A stretch of DNA of 64,000 nucleotides from Dryomyza anilis. Its lineage: Eukaryota; Arthropoda; Insecta; Diptera; Dryomyzidae. The translations under genes were made by a program, and so were the position numbers. Positions 13,596 through 23,006 of the stretch are shown piece after piece. Numbering within the stretch: position 1 is the stretch's first letter; each line of letters begins with the position of its first letter. The notes under the pieces are model-generated. The model was not told where the DNA came from and made no database searches. It saw only the letters and a program-made list of their open reading frames with translations. The stretch is from the NCBI GenBank assembly GCA_951804985.1, contig OX638130.1, forward strand, positions 101,615,700 to 101,679,699, in the 5' to 3' direction.

Positions 13596-14487
13596 TGGAC
13601 ATCCCATACATCAATTATATATAATTCGCTGGTACTAACTTTGAATGTAAACTAAATAACAAAATATAGTCCTGTGGAAATAGTTTAACAAAAAAAAAAA
13701 AAAAACATGAACGCAATTTTTTTATCATTTAGGATTTAATAATTAACAACAAAAATGATTTATGGTTATCTAAAGCATAGTCCAAACAAACTATCAAAAT
13801 TACTAACTTTTCCTAATTGATCCACTTTTGAAAATTAGCCCTGAGAACTTAATTTTGGTACTCATTTATATAATCAATTTTCAATGAAAAATACTAATGC
13901 CCGTAATCGGAAAATATCATTACTTCATATTTATTCTTATTGGTTGCTCAGTTGTCTCCTATTACGTAGCATTTATGAGAAAACGGCTATTTTTCAGTAA
14001 TTTGTAAAATATATAATAATTTTAAATGTCCAGTTTTTACCGGAAACTGTGTTGATAGGGCATATTTTAATAATGAGAACTGATAAAAATGTTAGTAATT
14101 TTCACCGTTAGCTTGAACTATGTACTACAAATCTAAAAATCATTTAAAAAATTCTTATTTGATCCAAAATCCTTAAAACTTCGTCCGAAAATAGTTTAAA
14201 AATCAATATTTTCCGAGTTTAGCTTCAAATATTTTAAAAACTTATCAGAATAATAGTATTCGTCGATATATTGTAATTTGTCTTGAAAATTGAAAGAAAA
14301 ATTGCGTTTATTTGGAAAACTAGTTGTGTAGGGTGTACTTATTTTTTTTAATTTTAAAAAGTGGCTAAAAAGAGCCTAATAATTCGATAGCAATTTTCTT
14401 AAAAACATTACGTAATAGAAAAAAAACTAAGTTTACAGTTAAAATCAACAACCGCGAATTATATAGAATTGATGTATGGGATGTCCA
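13596..14487. mobile_element. TIR element X, 892 bp, non-coding
   Basis: Left end tggacatcccatacatcaat (13596) and right end attgatgtatgggatgtcca (to 14487) are exact inverse copies. The match continues inward with tatataattcgc against gcgaattatata, about 37 bp in all. The interior is AT-rich without a transposase frame. Diverged interior pieces recur at 50340-51285, 51985-52430 and 55895-56780, sharing an aaacgcaattttt word, gatttaataattaacaa and agcatagtccaaac. It is a non-autonomous DNA transposon; superfamily cannot be assigned. Confidence 0.75.
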
Positions 14488-14861
14488 TTGCATGAAGTTT
14501 TTCACGTTTTGTTGAGTAGTGTAATTTAAACATCAATATGTTTCATAAATCTAATTTTGATTTCACTTAATTATGAAAATATTTTATTAGCACAACATGT
14601 AAAATCATGATGATATTTTCAGCTAGATTTCGATATTTCAAAATTGGTCGTGATTTTATGAATTCGCAATTTAGTAAAAATGTGGATTCTGCAAAATAGG
14701 CTTTCTACGGTTGTAATTCTATGGAATTTAATAATATTTTGAAATATAATTATTTTAATGGTTTTTACTATTCATCAATGGAATATGTTATTAGGTAATT
14801 GTTAGTAGGTAATTGCCATTAACTACTACATCATATGAATACAGCTTGGAGTTTAAATGAA

Positions 14862-16250
14862 AATATATCGTCGGTGATACTGCAAAACCTTACTTACTTA
14901 CTGAAATGGCCCTTACAACCGTGGGTCGGTTTTGGCCGCTGAGATGAAGCCGCGCCAGTCGGATCTGCTTTGCGCGCGCTAACGCCAGTTAGAAATACCA
15001 AGCTTCGCCAGGTTGTCCTCAACTTGGTCTTTCCAACGCAGATTTGGACGCCCTCTTCTACGCTGTCCACCTTCGAGTTTCGATTCAAGCACCTTCTTGG
15101 CTGGAGTGTTTTCATCCATTCGTGCGACATGACCTAGCCAGCGAAGCCGCTGGATCTTGATGCGCTTGACTATGTCAATGTCGTCGAATAACTCATACAG
15201 CTCGTGGTTCATCCTGATTCGATACTCGTTAGCAAAGCAGATAGGGCCAAAGATTTTACGGAGAATCTTTCTCTCGAACGCTCCCAGTACTCTCTGCGAG
15301 CAGCATGACACTTTTGTTGAGGATAGTGCCGCTTTGACGGAGTTCGGCAGCTCGAACTATTTTCTCCATCAATAAGTTAAAAAAGTAGCACATAGGGAGT
15401 CACCCTGTCTGAAACCTCGTTCGGTATGAAATGGCTCGGAGAGGTTTTTTCCTATTTTCACTGAGCAACGTGTGTTGCTCAGGGTCATCCTGCAAAGCCT
15501 TATAAGTTTTGCAGGTATACCGAACTCAGACATTGCGGCGTATAATCGTTCCCTTATCGGAGTGTCGAAGGCGGCTTTATAGTCGTCTAATAGGTGGTAG
15601 GTGTCGATCTGTTTTTCTAGGGTCTTTTCCTGGATTAGGCGCAATGTGAAAATCTGGTCTATGGTGGACTTTCCAGGTCTGAAGCCGCACTGATAAGGTC
15701 CAATCAGTCTGTTGACGATGGGCTTCAGTCTTTCACATAATACGCTCGATAGAACCTTGTATGCGATATTGAGTAGGCTGATCCCACGGTAGTTGGCGCA
15801 GATAGTGGGATCCCCTTTCTTAAGGATTGGGCAGAGTACACTGAGGTTCCAGTCACTTGGCATGCTTTCATTCGACCATATTCTGCTTACGAGCTCGTGC
15901 ATGCTCTCTATTAGCTCTTCGCCTCCGGTCTTAAACAATTCAGCAGGCAGGCCATCAGCACCTGCGGCTTTGTTGTTTTTCAGCCGAGCAATGGCTGTTC
16001 TGACCTCGTCATGGATACTGCAAAACCGCCTATCTATATTTTCGAACTCCTCTTAGAAAATGAATTTTACAGAAGAAACAAAACTATTTTGAGCCTCAAT
16101 TCTGAACTTACTTCATACAAAACTAAGTATGTCTTAACATATAATGGCATTTATCTAATTTATCCGATCAACATATTATTAAAAACCCGAAATTAGACAT
16201 AATTTTCACTTGCAGTTAGGCGGTTTTGCAGTATCGTCGACGATTTATTG
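14862..16250. mobile_element. Small TIR element split by a retrotransposon
   Basis: Left end atatatcgtcggtgatactg plus caaaacc (14863-14889); the right end read inversely is ataaatcgtcgacgatactg plus caaaaccgcc (to about 16246). Removing 14890-16013 and one copy of its 14-bp duplication leaves an element of roughly 240 bp. The retrotransposon therefore landed inside the left inverted repeat. The outermost tatatcgtcg is shared with the MITE at 22707-22973. Confidence 0.65.
14890..16013 (-). pseudogene. Non-LTR retrotransposon reverse transcriptase remnant
   Basis: On the minus strand a 189-codon open frame (15938-15369) carries reverse transcriptase fingers and palm motifs: NYRGISLLN, YQCGFRPGKSTIDQI, DYKAAFD (first catalytic Asp kept) and GFRQGDSL. 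A frameshift follows; in the next frame LLMEKIVRAAELRQSG continues to SVMLLA, where the YADD catalytic segment should follow. Instead the sequence jumps to the element's C-terminal region (GAFERKILRKIFGP, LRWLGHVARM, RGRPNLRWKDQV; 15311-14979). An internal deletion thus removed the active-site loop. The 5' part, with endonuclease, is absent. The 3' end has a short gtaagtaagtaag tail rather than poly(A). The 14-bp target duplication gatactgcaaaacc lies at 14876-14889 and 16014-16027. It resembles RTE/CR1-group insect elements; the clade is inference. It is dead. Confidence 0.92.
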
Positions 16251-16505
16251 TTTTGTATACTATTTAATCAATAATATTAACTAGTGACCAATTTCAATGC
16301 GAATTTATGTCATTTTTCTAAGTGTATACAAATCAAGCAATTACTTTTTGAAACTTAGTCATTCATCAAATTCATAAATTTTGTCTGTTTATAGTATTTA
16401 TTAAAAATTTAAAAATCATTTTACCAGCTACAAGAACCTGTGTTTCTGCATTAATGGTTTTCAGGTTTTTAAATTTTCTTTTTTTTTTGTATTGTTTTAA
16501 AATTT

Positions 16506-16958
16506 TTATTTTTTGTTTGCCTTTTTTATTTTTATTTTTTTCTTTTTGCTAATTGAAAAATCAGTAAAATTTATTGAACCATCACATCCTGTGGCGGATT
16601 GCAGCAACGTAAATAAGCAACAACCGCCGCCGGTGAAAGTTTCGTTGAAATCGGCGTAGTCTTCGACGTCATCGTGGTCGTCGCCGTCGCCGTAGCAGTC
16701 GTTGTTGTCTATGGCAACGGCGAAGAAAACTGATTGAACACGTTCGGCTGCATTATGTCTCCATAGCGGTTGCGCCATCGATTCCGTATTTGCCGCAACG
16801 TAATCAGCAACAGTTGCAGCGCTGGTAGCTGGTGGTAGTAGCAGCAACAACAATAACAACCGTGGAAGCAGCAATAACCGTGGCATCAGCAACATGGCTA
16901 ATAAGATGAAAACCGAAATAGACGTCATCATGAACATCGTCGTCATCGGCATCGTCAT
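16506..16958 (-). CDS. Possible secreted-protein exon, unrecognised
   Basis: A 150-codon frame in a GC-richer island. It starts with Met-rich MTMPMTTMFMM and a long Leu-rich hydrophobic stretch (residues about 14-42) ending PPATSA, like a signal peptide. An ordinary-looking segment follows (VADYVAANTESMAQPLWRHN, AERVQSVFFAVAIDNNDC), then an Asp-rich run, then a Cys-containing part. The last 20 residues are Lys-rich low complexity and probably not real coding. AATAAA (minus strand) lies near 16570. Caution: the Leu and Asp runs come from CTG/TTG- and GAC/GAT-type simple repeats, which are also common in fly untranslated or regulatory DNA. No family is recognised. Confidence 0.28.
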   Translation of the reverse strand: MTMPMTTMFMMTSISVFILLAMLLMPRLLLLPRLLLLLLLLPPATSAATVADYVAANTESMAQPLWRHNAAERVQSVFFAVAIDNNDCYGDGDDHDDVEDYADFNETFTGGGCCLFTLLQSATGCDGSINFTDFSISKKKKIKIKKANKK

Positions 16959-17068
16959 CGTCGTAATTAGGCAATTGTAAAAATAAAACTATTAGCAACT
17001 TTCTTCAGGCATCGTCGCGGTTTTCAACCCCTTTCGACCTCACTTTTAACTCTGATTGAAAGTGGTAG

Positions 17069-17116
17069 TTGCAGCAGTTGTTATTTGTTGATGTTGCTGC
17101 TGCTGTTGTTGCTGTA
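17069..17116. repeat. TTG/CTG trinucleotide-rich microsatellite
   Basis: Imperfect gttgcagcagttgttatt, then gttgctgctgctgttgttgc. With 16840-16870 (agcagcaacaacaataac) it frames the GC-richer island. Such CAG/CAA tracts are common in fly untranslated regions and coding repeats. Confidence 0.7.
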
Positions 17117-17880
17117 CTGCGTAGAAAATTGTTTGCAAAATGCAGTTTTCCACTTGTTAACATATTTTCTTCGTCATTGATTTCCTATATTTTTGCTATT
17201 GTAGCGTAAAATGCGTTTCGCAAACTATTTCCTGTTTCACAAGCTGCAGATGCACAAATTTGTTTGCAAAACCACCGCTACACAGATGGTTACTTGGTGG
17301 TGCCGCAACAAAAATGCGTTGAAATGTGTGAGAAATGTTGTGAGTTATATCTACGCAGTCACCAATTAGTTGCTATTTTAATGTTGTAATATTTTGTGCT
17401 AATTATAAAGACAGTTTGTAGATATTTGTGATAATTATCAACAATATTCCCTAGAAGTGAATGGAATTTCAGTATTTCAAAATAGTCAAATTATTCAACA
17501 GCTTACATTCTGTGCATTTAATGTTGACAAAAAAATAACACAAAACGAACAATGCACCCCCGCAAAATTCTAGAATATTCCTAGACAATTTTATCGGCAG
17601 AAAAATTTTCCCCGGTCATTTATTTCCTATACAAATCCTTACCAAAATAGTACTTCCCCAATAACACTCACAGCAGATATAGCATTAATTTTAATATAAT
17701 AACAATCATTCTTTTCTGTGAGATAGTAGAATTGTAACTGTTTATATTATCGGAGAAAAATTGTCTGCATAAAATTGAGGAGATTATTTTTAAAAGCTGC
17801 TATCTGAATGCTGCTATCCGAATTTAAAACCCAAACATCTTAAAAATGTATAGAAATATTAGCATTCATATGTTAGACAG

Positions 17881-18085
17881 TTACACAGAAAAAATGTTCA
17901 TACTATTAATGAATTTGTTCATCAATATTATGAATTTGTCATTACGACTCAACCCATCACCGAACTCATCTTATTTATGAATCGTTAATAAACCCGTAAT
18001 GAAAGAGTTCATAATATTGTTAAACGCATTCATAATATTTATGAAAACAATTCATGGTATTTATGAACTTTTAAACTGTTTAAAA
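17881..18085. mobile_element. Fragment of an acacagaaaaaa-ended dispersed repeat
   Basis: Starts with acacagaaaaaatgttcata, then many ttcat/atgaa words (tattaatgaatttgttcat, tcataatattgt, attcataatatttatg). The same start and vocabulary occur at 21225-21300 and 41544-41800. No right end is found; it grades into poly-AT. Confidence 0.4.
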
Positions 18086-18436
18086 AAAAATATTTTCTTA
18101 TATTATTTTTTTTTATTTTAATATAACTTTTATATTTTATTATTTTAATTTTTTTTATTACTTACATTTTATTATCTACTCTTGCTGCTTATTGCTGCGT
18201 TTATTGTTGTTCGATGTTAGATAATTTAGAGTTGTATACAACAAAGGAAACCATTTGCTATATAAGTACCAAATGACATACGACAAAAAAAAACAAGAAC
18301 TGTATCGACTATCGACGCATCGCAACGAGCAGTACAAATAATCACTGCCCGTCGTGACGCATAACATCTATTTATAAAATTGTCAAAATGGTTGCACACA
18401 TACGATAATTACACAAATACTCAAATACCTACCTAA

Positions 18437-18775
18437 AGGGTTTTTCAATAAGAGCGCTACAAAAGTTTGTTCAAAGGTTTTTCAACAGGAACGCCACAAA
18501 AGTAGAGCGACAGGGACAGCAAACGACGCCACATTTCTTGCCGCTCTTTTGACATTTCTCTTCAGTATAGTTTGCCATTTCAGCATTAAAAGATATACGA
18601 GCCAACAACGAGTCGAAATTATTAAAATTTACTACCGAAAATCGAATTCGTATATCTTTCCATCATGAAATGGCAAACCTTACTGAAGAGAAATGTCAAA
18701 AAAAGCGGCAAGAAATATGGCGTCGTTTGCTGTCCCTGTCGCTCTACTTTGGCAGCGTCCCTGTTAAAAAACCCT
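18437..18775. mobile_element. Foldback element with transposase N-terminal relic
   Basis: The arms are inverse copies: agggtttttcaataagagcg at the left against ttaaaaaaccct at the right. Inside, gcgacagggacagcaaacga matches inversely tcgtttgctgtccctgtcgc, and catttctcttcagta matches inversely tactgaagagaaatg. Left of centre (plus strand from about 18587) a short frame reads KRYTSQQRVEIIKIYY, resembling the helix-turn-helix start of mariner-type transposases (family link from memory). The left arm carries the end word twice (gggtttttcaataag and aggtttttcaacag). A related single-arm fragment lies at 25190-25418. Not functional. Confidence 0.7.
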
Positions 18776-19470
18776 AGTTTTGAAAAGCTAGTTTTGTACA
18801 GTACTCTGTTATTTAACCCACTCATTTTGTAAAACGTAACGAAAAGGAATTCTTCAAAAATTCCAGTGACTACTGTTTTAAATTTTTGTATTTTGTAATC
18901 GTTTTTATTTCATTTAATACAAAAAAATCATAAATTTCTTTAAATTTCGTTATATTATTTTAGTAGAAAAGCTGAAAAGCGTCAAAAATTTCGATTCCAA
19001 TTTTTTTCAAAACATTATGGAGTAAGCAATCACAACGGGCACCTACGAATTATATATGTATAATTGATAAAGTGAACATGAACTGGGAAACAGGTTCTGC
19101 GATAATGAAGAATTTTATCTGAGAAGAATTGTAACGTCGAAAAATTGTCTGGTTAGAACTTTTTGGAAAAGACACAGTTGGGGAAAAATTATCTGAGGAA
19201 AATGGTATCGAGAAACAGTCTGGGGGAAAACGGTTTTGTAGAAAAAAATGTCTGGAAATAAATTGTGATATCGTATATCGGATAATTTTTGTTCACATTT
19301 ATGATCTGCAGTAATCTCTTAATGAATTTATAGGATATCTTAGATAGAAATTGAGCTAACGTCTTGTTAGGAAACTGGTATTATTTTCCTAGTCATATCC
19401 TTATCACTTGTTGGATCAATATGGTCTAATTAATCATTTTAATCTAATTAATCATTTTAAAAAGGTTGAA

Positions 19471-19617
19471 CAAAAAAAATCCAATTTTCATACTAATTTT
19501 ATATAATATTTAATTAATATGTATTTTCATTCAAAATCATAGTAAAATGATTTTGAATGAAAATACATATAAATTAAATATTATAAAAAATTAGTATGAA
19601 AATGAGATTTTTTTTTG
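19471..19617. repeat. Long near-perfect palindrome, 68-nt arms
   Basis: The left arm (ccaattttcatactaatttt, gtattttcattcaaaatca) is mirrored in the right arm (tgattttgaatgaaaatac, ttagtatgaaaatgagattt) around the spacer tagtaaaa. Only a few mismatches are seen. Could be a foldback MITE or a hairpin-forming non-coding element; no target duplication was found. Confidence 0.85.
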
Positions 19618-20170
19618 TCGAGATCACGTAAAGCTAGTTGATCCAATAGTATTTGAAACAATGGGTTCCCAAAAAAGGTATAATGAAAACCACTTTACTA
19701 TCAAAAAGTAATCGCGAATATTTTTCTTGTTTTGCAGAAGTTAATTTCGTGGCTATCAAAAATGACAATGTGCACATTGTTCTTGATTTAAAGACTAATT
19801 CTTTTTGAGTTATTAGGTCTTTTGACATCTCTTAATTTTCCGTTCAGTTTTAAATCACTTAGGATCTGTCTAAATTAAAAAAAAAAATCTTTCATATACA
19901 AATTGTAACGACATCAGATTATTATCAGGAAACTTGTTAGACTGATAGATATCTTTAAAAATAGCTCTTATTCAACGAAAAACTGTGTAAAATACATAAT
20001 GTAAACAAAATTTCATTAATCGCGAATATTCATATAGTATTGAAAAAACTGGGTCTAGAAACATATAATAAAATCCGCTTAGCTACACATAAAAAATAAT
20101 CGATGTGAATATATCAACCGATATTAATTGCATTCATTAATCAATCCAGCAATTAAATTCACTAATTTAA

Positions 20171-20375
20171 TGAAAACATTTGATATTCTACGTTATATAA
20201 GCAATTGCGTTCGCTAAAATGAATATTTTTACGTCAATGCAGCAAATAATTTAGTCTACGCAGTTTTAGCAAATAACTGTAACTGCGCCGACCAATTAAG
20301 TTGCTGCATTGACGTACAAATATTCATATTAGCAAACGGAATTGCTGATTTAACGAATAGTTGCAAATGTTTTCA
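20171..20375. mobile_element. Foldback element, about 205 bp
   Basis: Outer arms tgaaaacatttg/caaatgttttca; then gcaattgcgttcgct with its inverse agcaaacggaattgc; then ttacgtcaatgcagcaa with ttgctgcattgacgt; and an inner acgcagtt/aactgcgc pair around the centre. The whole element can fold into one long hairpin. No coding. Confidence 0.7.
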
Positions 20376-21386
20376 AAAAAGTAAATATGCATATTCTACT
20401 TGTTTTGAAGAAGATTTTTTGTGGGACCAAGTTTTGATATGTTTTAATTTTAATAAATTTCTCATTTAACTTAGTAAGATTCTTCATATATCATACAAAA
20501 TAAATTTTAATCTTCTAAAAATAGATTTCCGTTTATTAAAAAAACATATACTGTCAATATTGCTTCAGTGTCATGCACAAAGAAGTCAACAATTTGATTA
20601 ATTACTTGAAGCAATTGATCGCATAAATGCGCTACAACAATTTAAACAAATTTGGCACTCCTTGAACAATTTGCATAAATAATGTTTGTATTTTGAATTG
20701 TACCAAAATTAATAAAAAAAAAAATAATAAAACCAGTAACACAAAAAACAACAGCAACAAGAGAGCATAAAAGGCGTGCTTCACTATTTTGTAGATAATT
20801 TTTGTCTAATAATTGCTTACAGACTCCCACAAGATGTGAAACGAAACCATTGAAAAATACCAATGAAAGTGGCTCCTTCATCTATGGATCATAGATCTCG
20901 ATAGGTTTATTTTTTTAATCTATTCTTCTATTATTTGGTGCCATACTTGATTGGGTTAAGTGTTTGCTTTAGTTGTGGCTGAAAATATTTGTTGGCGTCA
21001 ATTGTTTAAGTTTTCGTCTATTGTGATGAATCAGGAAACAATTTAAGTCAAATTGATTTTTACATTGTGTGTGGATTAAGTTATTCGCATTTTTGTTGGC
21101 ATTATGTTTATTATGATTATGCGGTTTACTACTTAAGTTTATTGACGTTATTTGCACAAAGTTTAGATTTTAGAAAAATCAAGATATATAAGAAGATATA
21201 TAAGAATGTTTTTTTTGTTTTAGTACACAGAAAAAATTGTGTTCATAAATGGAATGAACGCCGTTAATTAAAACACGGTTCATAATGTATAAGAAAATCA
21301 TTATAATTATGAACTATTCTTCGTATATACGAATCGAACAATTTGAGCGAAATTGATATAATAAATGTGTTTATATTTGTTATGAA

Positions 21387-22160
21387 CCTATGAGGTACAG
21401 GGTATATTGACTTTGTGCATATATTGTAACGCTCCTTAGGAGGCGTGTCCGGAATGGCAAAGTATATATATTCTTGATCAGCATCACTACCCGATTCCGT
21501 GTATCCGAATGTCCGTATGTCCGAATACAGTAAAACTTGAGAAATACTGATCAGAATGCGATGAAATTTCGTCTCAATATATTTTAGCCAAAAGTAGGAA
21601 CTGAGTTTGAAAATAAGCCAAATCGGTCAACGGACACGCCCACCTCCCATACAAGTCACTTTTATATAACTCTTTCGAAACTAATAATTCGAAAAGTATT
21701 CAAGATATAGGTATAAAATTTAAAACGTATTGTTATAATTCACCTAAAAATATGTGGTCAAAAAATGGCAGTGATCCGCCTACTTTTTTTTTCATTATTT
21801 CCTGGGTTTTCATAGTGGAAATTTGAACCGTAAATTATTAAAATCAAATCTATGAAATATTAGCCTTAAAAAATTTTAAATATAGGCGTGGTCTGCCCAA
21901 TTATATTTTTATAATTTTTTTTATTAGTTTTGTATACTTTTATATCAATTTTTTGAATTATGGGGATATAAGACGTAAATTTCTGTTATGTGAGTAATAT
22001 TCTGAGGGTGGGGAGGTTCAGCATAATTAAAAACTTTAAAATTAAATTAACAATTAAATATCCCACAATAATATCTCCCCCAAAAGTGTAAGGTATTCCA
22101 TAGTCGAGCCCCAATGTGACCGAACTTACCAATGTGACCTAACTTTCCCAACTCGTTTTT
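21387..22160 (+). mobile_element. Dispersed element R, copy 1, about 770 bp
   Basis: Begins cctatgaggtacagggtata, then ccttaggaggcgtgtccgga, tatatattcttgatcagcat, gtccgaatgtccg-like words, ggacacgcccacctcccata, gtggggaggttcag, and ends ttcccaactcgttttt. Copies: 51286-51980 (inverse) and 36246-36497 (internally deleted). No protein frame. The attcttgatcagcatcac block and the 'cacgcccac' words occur in repeats of many flies (memory-based, unclassified). The 5' end is slightly truncated relative to the inverse copy (ataccctacacctatgag). Confidence 0.8.
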
Positions 22161-22705
22161 TGTTTCTTTTGATTTTTCCTTTTTTGCATTTTTTTATTTG
22201 GTTGTTTCTGTTTTGATTTTGTTTGCATTAATTTTTTGTGGATTTGTGTTTTGTTTTTGTGTTTTAAATTTAGTTTTGTGCGTTTTGGTTTTTTTGATAT
22301 TTTTTTGCATTTTTGATATTCTGTTTTTGCTTTTGCTTTTGTTTTTGTATTTTTATATAGTGTCTTTGCTTTTGTGTATTTACTTTTGTTTTACTTTCGT
22401 TTTGTTATTAGTTTGCTGTCGTTTTTATTGTTGTGTTTTGACTATTGTGCTTTTACTTGTATTTGTATTTGTGTTTTTGATTTTTTTGTTTCATCTTCTT
22501 AGCTGGAGTAAGTGCCGAGTTATATCGTTTTGAAAGATTATGTCGTATTGGAGGTGCAACGCCCCCGTCTCCAATTCCGCTCATATATAGCCTAGTCACC
22601 CTCCGGTCTCCATAGTATACTCATGCAAAGTCAGATCAGTCAAATCAGTTCAGCAGTTTAGACGTGATACTGAATCAAACAGACAGACTGACGAACCAAG
22701 AGTTT
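22161..22705 (+). mobile_element. Dispersed element K, copy 2, 5'-truncated
   Basis: A T-rich tract of tttttgtttttg and tttttgcttttg words leads into gctggagtaagtgccgagtt, atatcgttttgaaag, ggaggtgcaacgcccccgtc, tcatatatagcctagtcacc and a tail of acagacagactgacgaacc. The same order occurs at 45405-45703. It abuts element R on the left and a MITE on the right. The open frame at 22198-22533 is the T-rich tract, not a gene. Confidence 0.7.
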
Positions 22706-22706
22706 T

Positions 22707-22973
22707 ATATATCGTCGTTGTAAAACGAAAAGACACCAAATACATTTTTATGAAAAATTAACTTTTCGATTTTGTTGATTAATATTATACAAAGTAATTG
22801 ATGCATTTTTAAAGTTGAAAAATCAACTAATAGATTTACATTTTCTTATCATGTGGTATAAAAATTGAAATCATCGATTAAAAATTGACAGATTTATAAA
22901 GATTTTTGTAAATGAATATTTGGCATTTTGAAAATGTATTTGGTGACTTTTCGTTCTACAACGACGATATATA
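22707..22973. mobile_element. MITE with about 42-bp inverted ends
   Basis: Left atatatcgtcgttgtaaaac, gaaaagacaccaaatacatt; right aatgtatttggtgacttttc, gttctacaacgacgatatat. These are inverse copies with one or two changes. Flanks are TA-rich, so a TA target is likely. It is inserted at the 3' tail of element K. Non-coding. Confidence 0.85.
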
Positions 22974-23006
22974 GATTAAAAAATTAGAAAGAAAATATCA
23001 AAATAT

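Noticed and set aside
22198..22533. 111-codon frame rich in Phe, Leu and Val
   Set aside because: It reads through a tttttgtttttg low-complexity tract belonging to dispersed element K.
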